This document shows, piece after piece, positions 1-6,312 of a DNA stretch of 8,689 bases (positions within the stretch are counted from its first letter, which is position 1; each line of letters opens with the position of its first letter). A program made the translations under genes and the position numbers. Location of the stretch: NCBI GenBank assembly GCA_007128995.1, contig SKWJ01000050.1, positions 1-8,689 on the forward strand, in the 5' to 3' direction. The stretch comes from Paracoccaceae bacterium. Lineage in GTDB: Bacteria; Pseudomonadota; Alphaproteobacteria; Rhodobacterales; Rhodobacteraceae. The notes beneath the pieces are model-generated. The model saw only the letters and a list, made by a program, of their open reading frames with translations. It searched no databases and was not told where the DNA came from.

Positions 1-1
1 A

Positions 2-2092
2 GAATTTCATCATGAACTCATCGCCGATATCCAAGGCGACGCCGACGTCCTCGGACTTGTCACAGTCGAGGCATTTTTTGAAAAGGTTGGTGAACTGCTT
101 ACCGAGGCAGGGGAATTGGACGGAGCAAGCCGCGCATACTATGAGGGAACAGTCTCCGGAAATATTGTTCGAATTGACGGCTATGGAGGTGATCCAAGGG
201 GATACGATGCCAGAAGCGAAGAAAGCGACGGGGTTCTGAGTCTCGTGTTATGCGACTTCGTTCTCAGCAACGAGGTGCGTGTACAGAACAAAGATCAGAT
301 AATTCGCCTTTCGAACCACCTGAGAAGGTTTGTTGTGGCCGCTCTAAGACCAGATTTCCGCGAGCAATTGGAAGAAACCAGTGCTGCTTTTGGAATGGCC
401 GACCTGATTGCTACGACTTGGAAAGACGTCGAAAAAGTCAAGCTCATCATCGTTACTAATGCAGACTTTCGGGCCCGTGCCGATGCCGTGAATGTGAAGG
501 ACCTTGATGGCAGACCGGTCACACTCAGCGTCTGGGACCTGAAGCGCCTCAAGCAATACATGGAGCAGGGGCAGGCGCGAGCGAACCTGATCATCGATTT
601 CGAAAAGGACTTCGGCGGAAGCGTTCCCCTTCTTGCGGCTTCCGGAAGCGATAGTGCGCTCGAAAGCTACCTTGCGGTCATTCCCGGAAAGCAGCTGGCG
701 GCCATCTATGACAAATGGGGACCTCGCCTGCTCGAGGCCAACGTGAGAAGCTTTCTTCAGGCGCGCGGCAAGGTGAACCAAGGCATTCGCAACACGATCC
801 GCGATGAGCCGCACATGTTCTTTTCCTACAACAACGGCCTAAGTGCGACGGCCGACGCGATCGAGATGGAACAGACCGATATCGGGCTCCAGCTGGTGCG
901 GGCTGACAATCTGCAGATCGTCAATGGCGGTCAAACGACGGCTTCACTGCACGCCGCACGTAAGGCCTTCGCCGAACAGTTGGAACGTGTTCACGTCCAA
1001 ATGAAGCTGACCATCGTTCCGCGCGAACAATCCGAACTCGTGGTCCCGCGCATCTCGGAATACGCGAACAGCCAGAACAAGGTGAACGCAGCGGACTTCT
1101 TCGCCAACCATCCCTTCCACATCCGGACGGAAGAACTGTCTCGCAAGGTTTTGGCGCGGGGAGAAGACGGGTATCGGGACACCAAATGGTTCTATGAACG
1201 CGCGAGGGGACAATATGCCGACGAACGAGGGCGAAGGACCATTGCGGAGCGCAAGAGGTTCGATGCCGAGTTTCCGCGTTCCCAGTTCCTCACGAAGACC
1301 GACCTGGCCAAGTTCGAGAACACTTGGGCCTGCCTGCCGCATATCGTGAGCCTCGGCGCGCAGAAAAACTTTGCGGAATTCGCCAAGCATATCGGCAAGC
1401 GGTGGGGCACAGAAGGCGCGGCTTTCGACGAGCTCTGGTTCAGGCGCATGATCGCAAAGACCATCATTTTCCGGGCCACCGAAAAACTGGTCTCGGGCGC
1501 GGAATGGTACGAAGGCGGCTACCGTGCCAACATCGTGACCTACGCGATCGCCAAGCTTGTTCATGATGCAGAGGAACGTGAGATGGTTGTCGATCTGGAC
1601 GCCGTCTGGAGATATCAGGATGTCTCGCCCGACTTGAAGACTGCGTTGTTGGTAGCCGCAGCCGAAGCTCAGGACGTGATCACGCACCCGCCGGAGGGTG
1701 TGCGCAATTTCAGCGAATGGGCCAAGAAGCAGGCCTGCTGGAAGGGACTGGAAGATCGGGAGTTGAGCTATCCTGAGGAATTCGATCGCGTTCTGATTTC
1801 GCCGGACCTTGCCAACGAACGGGCGAGAGAGGCCCGTGCGGACAAGGCTGTCGAGACTAGCGTTGAGGCGGAACTCGAGGTGCACAGGCTGGGAGCCAAG
1901 TTCTGGACAGAAGCACGAAATTGGGCACGGGAACGGGGGCTTCTGTCCCCGCGGGAAAATGGCGTTCTGGAAACCTGCGCCGCGATCCCAAACAAGATGC
2001 CGTCGGACAAGCAATGCGCGATCGCGATGAGCGCGCTCAAGAAGCTTCAGGATGAAGGCTTCTCGCACGCGAGCCTTGACCTGACGAGCTAA
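2..2092 (+). CDS. AIPR-family (abortive infection phage resistance) protein, 5' end outside the window
   Basis: The frame is open from base 2, so the true start lies left of the window. The TTG at 116 is an internal codon: the 38 residues before it (for example EFHHELIADIQGD) read as good protein and fit the usual AIPR N-terminus. Counting from base 2, 696 residues are visible. AIPR hallmarks are FFSYNNGLSATA near residue 273, NGGQTTAS near 308, and ISEYANSQNKVNAADFF near 351, followed by KWFYERARGQY and FPRSQFLTKTDLAKFENTW. The stretch RIDGYGGDP...LSLVLCDF near the N-terminus may be a nuclease-like fold, but that is inference. The family is linked to phage resistance and restriction-modification loci; the biochemical activity of this protein is not evident from sequence. 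The C-terminus is charged and helical. It is convergent with the methyltransferase, 3 bases between stops. Family assignment is firm, molecular role is not. Confidence 0.9.
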   Translation, partial: EFHHELIADIQGDADVLGLVTVEAFFEKVGELLTEAGELDGASRAYYEGTVSGNIVRIDGYGGDPRGYDARSEESDGVLSLVLCDFVLSNEVRVQNKDQIIRLSNHLRRFVVAALRPDFREQLEETSAAFGMADLIATTWKDVEKVKLIIVTNADFRARADAVNVKDLDGRPVTLSVWDLKRLKQYMEQGQARANLIIDFEKDFGGSVPLLAASGSDSALESYLAVIPGKQLAAIYDKWGPRLLEANVRSFLQARGKVNQGIRNTIRDEPHMFFSYNNGLSATADAIEMEQTDIGLQLVRADNLQIVNGGQTTASLHAARKAFAEQLERVHVQMKLTIVPREQSELVVPRISEYANSQNKVNAADFFANHPFHIRTEELSRKVLARGEDGYRDTKWFYERARGQYADERGRRTIAERKRFDAEFPRSQFLTKTDLAKFENTWACLPHIVSLGAQKNFAEFAKHIGKRWGTEGAAFDELWFRRMIAKTIIFRATEKLVSGAEWYEGGYRANIVTYAIAKLVHDAEEREMVVDLDAVWRYQDVSPDLKTALLVAAAEAQDVITHPPEGVRNFSEWAKKQACWKGLEDRELSYPEEFDRVLISPDLANERAREARADKAVETSVEAELEVHRLGAKFWTEARNWARERGLLSPRENGVLETCAAIPNKMPSDKQCAIAMSALKKLQDEGFSHASLDLTS

Positions 2093-2095
2093 CGC

Positions 2096-3610
2096 TCAAA
2101 GGCTTTCGAATACAGGGAGTAGGGCATCGGCAATCTGCCTCGCAAGAAATGGAGGCACGGCATTCCCAACCTGCACAAACTGTTCGGTGCGATTGCCCAT
2201 GAAGTGGTAGTTGTCGGGGAACGTCTGTAGCCGCGCGGCCTCGCGCACCGTAAGACTGCGGCACTGCGTCGGGTCAGGGTGAATGAAGTAGTGCCCGTCC
2301 TTCGAGATGTGGCTCGTTACTGTTGAAGCTGGGGCATTGCCAATCTGAACGCGGAACCTGTCATTGAACTTGCCCGTTTTCCAGTTCTTGTGGTTTGGCG
2401 CCAGGATGTCTGGAAACTGGTGCGCGCGCGGGCTAAGCCCCTCGGCCTTCGCGAAACACGCGGCGTAGAGGTAGCGCGCAAGATCGGATGGCATATGCCC
2501 TCGGGTTTCGTGACCCGAGACGCCGATGAGCTTCGGGTCGTCCAGAAACGCAGCGAGTCCCGGCTGCAGCTTCTTGGAAAGAGGTTTTCTTGCGTTGCTC
2601 AAACGACCCATCTGCGAAGTCGTCAGAAGTCTTTCCTCGACCCGATTCAGCTCGTTCAGAAAGCTGCCAAAGTTAACGCCCGGGTAATCCCGGACGACCC
2701 TGCCCACAGACTCCATCGCGTCGACCACCGCGTCGTACCAAGCGTGCTCGTCATCGCGTCTGCTCAACCCGCTTCGTAGCCTCGGCAGGCCTGTTAACAT
2801 GTCCCTAACTGGAACCAAGGCGTTTTGCTGGTGAAGTTTCGGAACGAAGTCTCCGGCTATATCCGACCTGATGCCGACGATGATAACCCTGTGCCGCGCC
2901 TGCGGTACGCCGTGAGATTCAGCACGAATGACGAAATCCTTAGGTTCCGTATGATCGCCCGGTTTGATGTTGGCCGACAGGGCGATGAGCTTGTAACCCG
3001 CGCCAGCATGTTCGAGATCAGATATGACCTGCTCGAAGATGGCCAAGCCTTCGACGGATGAGGACAGCATGCCCTTGACGTTCTCCATCACGAACACGGC
3101 GGGGCTCATCTCTCTCAGAACTCGACAATACTCGCGATAAAGGAAGTGGCGGTCGTCATTTTTCGGTCTGTAGTCCTTGATTCCGGCGTTTCTAGATCGG
3201 CCGGCAAGGGAGTAGGCTTGGCAGGGAGTGCCGCCAATCAGAAGAGTGCGATCACCGGCCAATCGCCTTGTCGCAGAAATCCTCTCGGAGAGTAGCGACG
3301 CAGCCTCCGGTTTCCCGAGCTCTGCGCATAGAGCCTCATTTTCGGCAGCTTTCCATTGCCGAGGGTACAGTTCTTTCCAATCAGGGCATTCGTGTTTCCC
3401 GGCAATCCATGAATAGTATTTCTGTGGGTATTCATCGAATTGGCGCAAGAATGCACGAAGTCTCAGTGTCTTATGCGCAGCAGGATCCTTTTCGATCGAA
3501 ACGGCGATTTCATAGGCGCGCGATCCATCACTCCTCTTGCAAGAGGAGAATCCTTCCCCGAGGCCACCCGGGCCTGAAAACAGATCAACGATTTGAACGG
3601 GCTTCGACAC
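2096..3610 (-). CDS. C5-cytosine DNA methyltransferase (Dcm-type), 504 aa
   Basis: Transfers a methyl group from S-adenosylmethionine to carbon 5 of cytosine in a specific DNA site. The conserved motifs occur in standard order: motif I DLFSGPGG (residues 9-16, AdoMet binding), motif IV GGTPCQAYS with catalytic Cys about 130, motif VI FVMENVKG (Glu about 177), motif VIII QARHRV (about 237), then a long target-recognition region, motif IX LTVREAARLQTFP (about 453) and motif X GNAVPP (about 482). The roughly 210-residue recognition region between VIII and IX means the target site cannot be read by eye. I chose the GTG at 3610 because AGGAG sits 7 bases upstream and motif I begins at residue 9, as is usual. 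The frame stays open to an ATG at 3796, but that extension would overlap the vsr gene on the other strand. Divergent from vsr, which suggests a modification-plus-repair pair. Complete, with no missing key residue. Confidence 0.96.
   Translation of the reverse strand: MSKPVQIVDLFSGPGGLGEGFSSCKRSDGSRAYEIAVSIEKDPAAHKTLRLRAFLRQFDEYPQKYYSWIAGKHECPDWKELYPRQWKAAENEALCAELGKPEAASLLSERISATRRLAGDRTLLIGGTPCQAYSLAGRSRNAGIKDYRPKNDDRHFLYREYCRVLREMSPAVFVMENVKGMLSSSVEGLAIFEQVISDLEHAGAGYKLIALSANIKPGDHTEPKDFVIRAESHGVPQARHRVIIVGIRSDIAGDFVPKLHQQNALVPVRDMLTGLPRLRSGLSRRDDEHAWYDAVVDAMESVGRVVRDYPGVNFGSFLNELNRVEERLLTTSQMGRLSNARKPLSKKLQPGLAAFLDDPKLIGVSGHETRGHMPSDLARYLYAACFAKAEGLSPRAHQFPDILAPNHKNWKTGKFNDRFRVQIGNAPASTVTSHISKDGHYFIHPDPTQCRSLTVREAARLQTFPDNYHFMGNRTEQFVQVGNAVPPFLARQIADALLPVFESL
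3482..3501. repeat. Two adjacent short perfect palindromes in the methyltransferase 5' region
   Basis: AGGATCCT (3482-3489) is immediately followed by TTTCGATCGAAA (3490-3501), both perfect inverted repeats without loops. They lie inside the methyltransferase coding sequence, about 110-130 bases downstream of its start and upstream of divergent vsr. They may be protein-binding sites for the divergent promoter region or simply codon coincidence; palindromes of 8 bp are common by chance. Confidence 0.4.
3531..3548. repeat. 18-bp perfect palindrome, possible operator
   Basis: CTCCTCTTGCAAGAGGAG has two 9-base arms with no spacer. It lies inside the methyltransferase gene, roughly codons 21 to 27, and 120 bases upstream of the vsr ATG, so it could serve either divergent gene. 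A 9+9 palindrome is expected by chance far less than once in a window of this size. No HTH regulator is visible in the window; the methyltransferase itself starts almost directly with motif I and lacks an N-terminal HTH extension. Confidence 0.5.
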
Positions 3611-3617
3611 ATCAATT

Positions 3618-3622
3618 CTCCT
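3618..3622 (-). promoter_or_regulatory. Shine-Dalgarno site deciding the methyltransferase start
   Basis: On the minus strand AGGAG lies 7 bases before the GTG at 3610-3608, within a purine-rich run containing further GAGGAG-like repeats. This supports the GTG start over the longer open frame. Confidence 0.7.
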
Positions 3623-3656
3623 GCCTCTCCTCTTCCCAGGTTTTCGCAGACATGGC

Positions 3657-3662
3657 AAGGAG
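3657..3662 (+). promoter_or_regulatory. Shine-Dalgarno site of vsr, within the 57-base divergent gap
   Basis: AAGGAG lies 5 bases before the ATG at 3668 and selects that start over an in-frame ATG at 3593, which would overlap the methyltransferase start. The gap 3611-3667 must hold the leader of both divergent genes. I see no clear sigma70 -35/-10 pair in it, so promoters may lie inside the opposite coding sequences. Confidence 0.75.
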
Positions 3663-3667
3663 ATGAG

Positions 3668-4096
3668 ATGGTGGACATCGTCGATGCCGAAACCCGATCG
3701 CGGATGATGCGCAACATCCGCGGCAAGGACACGAAACCGGAGCTTTTGCTGCGGCGTGGCCTGCATGCGCGCGGGTTCCGGTATAGACTGCATCACAAGG
3801 GGCTTCCAGGTCGCCCCGACCTAGTGTTTCCCAAGTATAGGGCTGCTGCCTTCGTACACGGCTGCTTTTGGCACCGTCACCCGGGATGTCCGAAGGCAAC
3901 CACCCCCGCAACGCGTGAGGACTTCTGGCAGAACAAGTTCGCCGAGAACACCGCGCGAGATCGGCGGAACATCGATCAGCTGCAGGAGGCCGGTTGGCGG
4001 GTATTGGTCGTGTGGGAGTGCGAGCTTGCCCGGAGCTCGATTGGTGCAACCGTGAATCGCGTGTCAGATTGGTTGGTTGACTGCGATACACCTTAG
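3668..4096 (+). CDS. vsr: Very short patch repair endonuclease Vsr, 142 aa
   Basis: Vsr nicks DNA 5' to the T of T:G mismatches that arise when 5-methylcytosine deaminates, starting repair to C:G. The sequence preserves the family's active site in nearly the same numbering as the E. coli enzyme: Asp51 in GRPDLVFPKY, His64 and His69 in HGCFWHRH, and Asp98 in RDRRN. Zinc ligands appear intact: Cys66, His71, Cys74 and Cys118 (VWECEL). The N-terminal signature RSRMMRNIRGKDTKPE is also typical. Length is normal for the family. Its neighbour, the divergent C5 methyltransferase, is the enzyme whose product creates Vsr's substrate, so the pairing is functionally coherent. Translation starts from an ATG with AAGGAG 5 bases upstream. 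No defect seen. Confidence 0.97.
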   Translation: MVDIVDAETRSRMMRNIRGKDTKPELLLRRGLHARGFRYRLHHKGLPGRPDLVFPKYRAAAFVHGCFWHRHPGCPKATTPATREDFWQNKFAENTARDRRNIDQLQEAGWRVLVVWECELARSSIGATVNRVSDWLVDCDTP

Positions 4097-4438
4097 CGGG
4101 TGGCTGAACGAAAGAGTACGTACCTTCCAAAGGTCCCATCCGCAGACAATGAACTGATCTGATTGAGAAGTTTTCGGCTACGATAGTGCATCATGAAAGG
4201 CCATGGCCGACAGAGCAATCAAGGAATGGGGAGCGGTAGACTGTGCTTGTGCTGCTGCAGGCTGGGAGGCGAGCGTCGAAAAGTGTGCTGCAGTATGCGA
4301 ACTTCCAATGCAGCTCTCGCTAGCTGGAAAAGGTCTCTCAAGGGCTGGTGCCATCATCTTACCTTGTTGCAGCCGTCTACCTCGTTAACATGGAGCTTCC
4401 ATTTACGACCAACCATGCCGGGACACGGGCTTTACCAC
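4097..4438. other. 342-base gap without a convincing gene
   Basis: The frame of the downstream gene is open back to an ATG at 4193, but the extra 82 residues are Cys-rich (for example LCLCCCRLGG), unlike the rest of the protein, so I treat them as non-coding. A 61-codon frame at 4203-4388 begins MADRAIKEWGAV and has only a weak, badly spaced AAAGG before it. Its first dozen residues faintly recall DUF1802-type proteins, but the similarity fades at once; a decayed fragment is possible. Small palindromes GTACGTAC (4116-4123) and GGCCATGGCC (4199-4208) occur. No stem-loop followed by a T-run is seen after vsr. The promoter for the right block presumably lies here, but I cannot point to it. Confidence 0.5.
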
Positions 4439-6166
4439 ATGACGGAAAGCATCACAGTTAACGAAAAGCTGGTTCAGCTATCTCAGCAAGAGCTTAGCGC
4501 GAGCAACGCTCTTCTTGAGAAGATGCCTGACGATGAAGTCGCGGTCTTTACCATCGAGGCATGCCGAGCTCTGGATTATTGGTTCGTTCACAGCGTGTTC
4601 TCTAGCGATCCGCGTCAAAAACTTTCCGAGCAGGATCTGAACATCGTTTCGAGAGGCTGGAACCCTCTCATGTCCAAGGTTCTGCCTCGCCTCGGAAAGC
4701 TCCATGGGTTCCCGCTTCTCGAGAGTTCACAGGAGACGATAGGTGCAGCTATGGGTGAGCTCCATCGGCTGGGAAGGCACGTTTTGCTGGAAAAAACCGC
4801 CGATCTGGTGGCTAGGAAATTGGCCGTAGGAGCAACTTGCGGTGATGAGCTCTCGATTCGCTTGGATTACAGCGGCAACACAGACCTTTTCCTTGATCAG
4901 ATTGAAGATGATCTCTTGCGCGAGCTCTCTGAGCGCATGCCATCAGGACCGTCTTGGTTGGATATTGCATTGGACGAGAAAAAGCTACCGAACCTCCAAC
5001 AGAAGCTGAACAGCATCGTTTTCAGGTTTGAAACCACGCGCGGCACTCTCGTCGGCTACAAATCGACGCCGGAGATCGACGATCACTACAGCTCGGTGGT
5101 TTTGAGCCATGTTCTGGAATGCCGCGACAAAAGTGGATTTCATCCAGATGCAAAGATTAACGGTGTTTCCGCATCCGACGTAACCCAGATTGTGCATCTG
5201 CTTATTAACAGTCGTTTGAAGCACCTCCAGCTCGTAGCGGCCGGAAAGCACAAGTGGCCGGACGTAAATTATTGGATGAGCTTGAGCGTCTGGAAACCAA
5301 AAGGAGAGATCGTTTCGCTTCTGTCGGGGGCATCAGGTATTGACCCGATCATCGTCTCAATCGTTGTCGATCTTCTGACGCTTAAACCAGATTCTGCTCC
5401 TGACCTCTCCTCCGACGTTGACCCCCTTGTACCACTTTTCATCAAAATCTCGGACATGTATCTTCTGGAGCCAGTGGGTTCGTTATTCCTAAACCCATTT
5501 GATATCATACGCCGCATAAATCCCGACCAAGCGACATCACAAGCGCTGATGGAGCATCGTGAAGGCCTCATGCTAGTCAACGTGAATGGCTTGTTTCAAG
5601 GATCTCGGTACGAATGCATAAATCGACCGGTTCGCCTTCGTCTGGGTGGCAAAACACTTACCGATATCGATGCAGCCATTCTGGATCGCACGACTGGTGA
5701 CCTGGCCCTTTTCCAGCTGAAGTGGCAAGACTTCAAAGGTGCGACTACCAAACAGACAATAAGCCGAGCGAAAAACTTTGTTGAGCAAGTTCAGGTTTGG
5801 GCGGACAAAATCTCTCAGTGGATTGATAATCAAGGTATAGATGAGCTGTTGAAGGCGCTTCGGCTCAAAAAACCAGATATTACTGATGAGGTTAACGTTT
5901 ACCTTTTCGTCATTGGCCAGATGGGGGCCCGTTTCGGCAGCTACGGTCATAAGATCAAACGAAGAGGACTGGTCGCTGCTACGTGGCCGCAATTCGTGCG
6001 CTTGCGATACGAGACAGGCCCTGTGTTAAACGCTATCAGGGACTTGCATGAGAAGATTCACTTAGAAAGTTCCGGTAAGGTTTCGCTGCGGCCGATGCCG
6101 TTCACTATGGAAACCTGTGGTGTGCGTGTACACTTCGAAAATCTCTGGAATGAGAGGGAACCGTGA
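4439..6166 (+). CDS. Uncharacterised protein with probable C-terminal PD-(D/E)XK nuclease-like domain, 575 aa
   Basis: I do not recognise a named family. The N-terminal two thirds is soluble and mainly helical, with no signal peptide or membrane segment. Near residue 405 comes TDIDAAILDRTTGDLALFQLKW: Asp409/Asp411, a beta-strand-like stretch, then Gln426-Leu-Lys428. This D...QxK arrangement matches the Mrr-like variant of the PD-(D/E)XK nuclease core, and an upstream Glu (HREG, Glu375) could complete it; the helical segment RAKNFVEQVQVWADKI follows. The nuclease role is inference from the motif. I chose the ATG at 4439 (MTESITVNEKL) because residues before it look non-coding, although no strong Shine-Dalgarno precedes it. 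GC content is visibly lower than in the methyltransferase block. It shares orientation with the GHKL gene downstream, and a small coupled frame overlaps its stop. It is the best in-window candidate for the DNA-cutting component. Confidence 0.72.
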   Translation: MTESITVNEKLVQLSQQELSASNALLEKMPDDEVAVFTIEACRALDYWFVHSVFSSDPRQKLSEQDLNIVSRGWNPLMSKVLPRLGKLHGFPLLESSQETIGAAMGELHRLGRHVLLEKTADLVARKLAVGATCGDELSIRLDYSGNTDLFLDQIEDDLLRELSERMPSGPSWLDIALDEKKLPNLQQKLNSIVFRFETTRGTLVGYKSTPEIDDHYSSVVLSHVLECRDKSGFHPDAKINGVSASDVTQIVHLLINSRLKHLQLVAAGKHKWPDVNYWMSLSVWKPKGEIVSLLSGASGIDPIIVSIVVDLLTLKPDSAPDLSSDVDPLVPLFIKISDMYLLEPVGSLFLNPFDIIRRINPDQATSQALMEHREGLMLVNVNGLFQGSRYECINRPVRLRLGGKTLTDIDAAILDRTTGDLALFQLKWQDFKGATTKQTISRAKNFVEQVQVWADKISQWIDNQGIDELLKALRLKKPDITDEVNVYLFVIGQMGARFGSYGHKIKRRGLVAATWPQFVRLRYETGPVLNAIRDLHEKIHLESSGKVSLRPMPFTMETCGVRVHFENLWNEREP

Positions 6167-6312
6167 CGCAATCCGGTATTATAAATTTCTTAAAGAAGAT
6201 TCTGATTGCTTCTCTGCCCGAACGCGCCGCGCTGGGAATTTCTCTCTGCTGGATTCGGCCAGCTTGGAATTTGAGCTCTGCTATGGAGAGGATTAGCAAT
6301 GCCCGAGTTTGA
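6163..6312 (+). CDS. Possible small coupled ORF, 49 aa
   Basis: A GTG at 6163 overlaps the upstream stop codon as GTGA and is preceded by GAGAGGG 4 bases away. The frame runs 49 codons to a TGA at 6310-6312, overlapping the next gene's ATG (6299) by 14 bases. The product begins MTQSGIINFLKKILIASLP and is hydrophobic, basic and tryptophan-containing, without a domain I recognise. The tight overlaps at both ends are what a translationally coupled operon gene would show. Against it: short frames arise by chance, the start is GTG, and the region also contains an AT-rich TATTATAAAT (6177-6186) that could be a promoter -10 element for the GHKL gene instead. Function unknown. Confidence 0.3.
   Translation: MTQSGIINFLKKILIASLPERAALGISLCWIRPAWNLSSAMERISNARV
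6285..6291 (+). promoter_or_regulatory. Shine-Dalgarno site of the GHKL gene
   Basis: GGAGAGG lies 7 bases before the ATG at 6299, a strong ribosome binding site that fixes the start of the 736-aa protein. Confidence 0.75.

Noticed and set aside
116..118. TTG as the start of the AIPR gene
   Set aside because: Well-formed coding sequence continues upstream in frame to the window edge.
944..2068. 374-codon open frame on the minus strand
   Set aside because: It is antisense to the clearly coding AIPR gene, in GC-rich sequence where long shadow frames are common, and its translation shows no recognisable motif.
3611..3796. N-terminal extension of the methyltransferase to an ATG at 3796
   Set aside because: It would overlap vsr on the opposite strand, its residues look random, and the GTG at 3610 has a good Shine-Dalgarno and places motif I at the usual position.
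3612..4139. 175-codon minus-strand frame opposite vsr
   Set aside because: Shadow of vsr, rich in Arg, Ser, Pro and Cys and without a motif.
4199..4208. GGCCATGGCC palindrome
   Set aside because: Ten-base palindromes are not rare enough, and nothing around it suggests a regulatory role.
4203..4388. 61-codon plus-strand frame beginning MADRAIKEWGAV
   Set aside because: Poor ribosome-binding spacing and only about a dozen residues of faint DUF1802-like similarity; mentioned in the gap entry but not called as a gene.
4193..4438. 82-residue N-terminal extension of the nuclease-like protein
   Set aside because: Cys-rich and compositionally unlike the rest of the protein; the ATG at 4439 gives a normal N-terminus. 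The absence of a strong Shine-Dalgarno at 4439 leaves some doubt.
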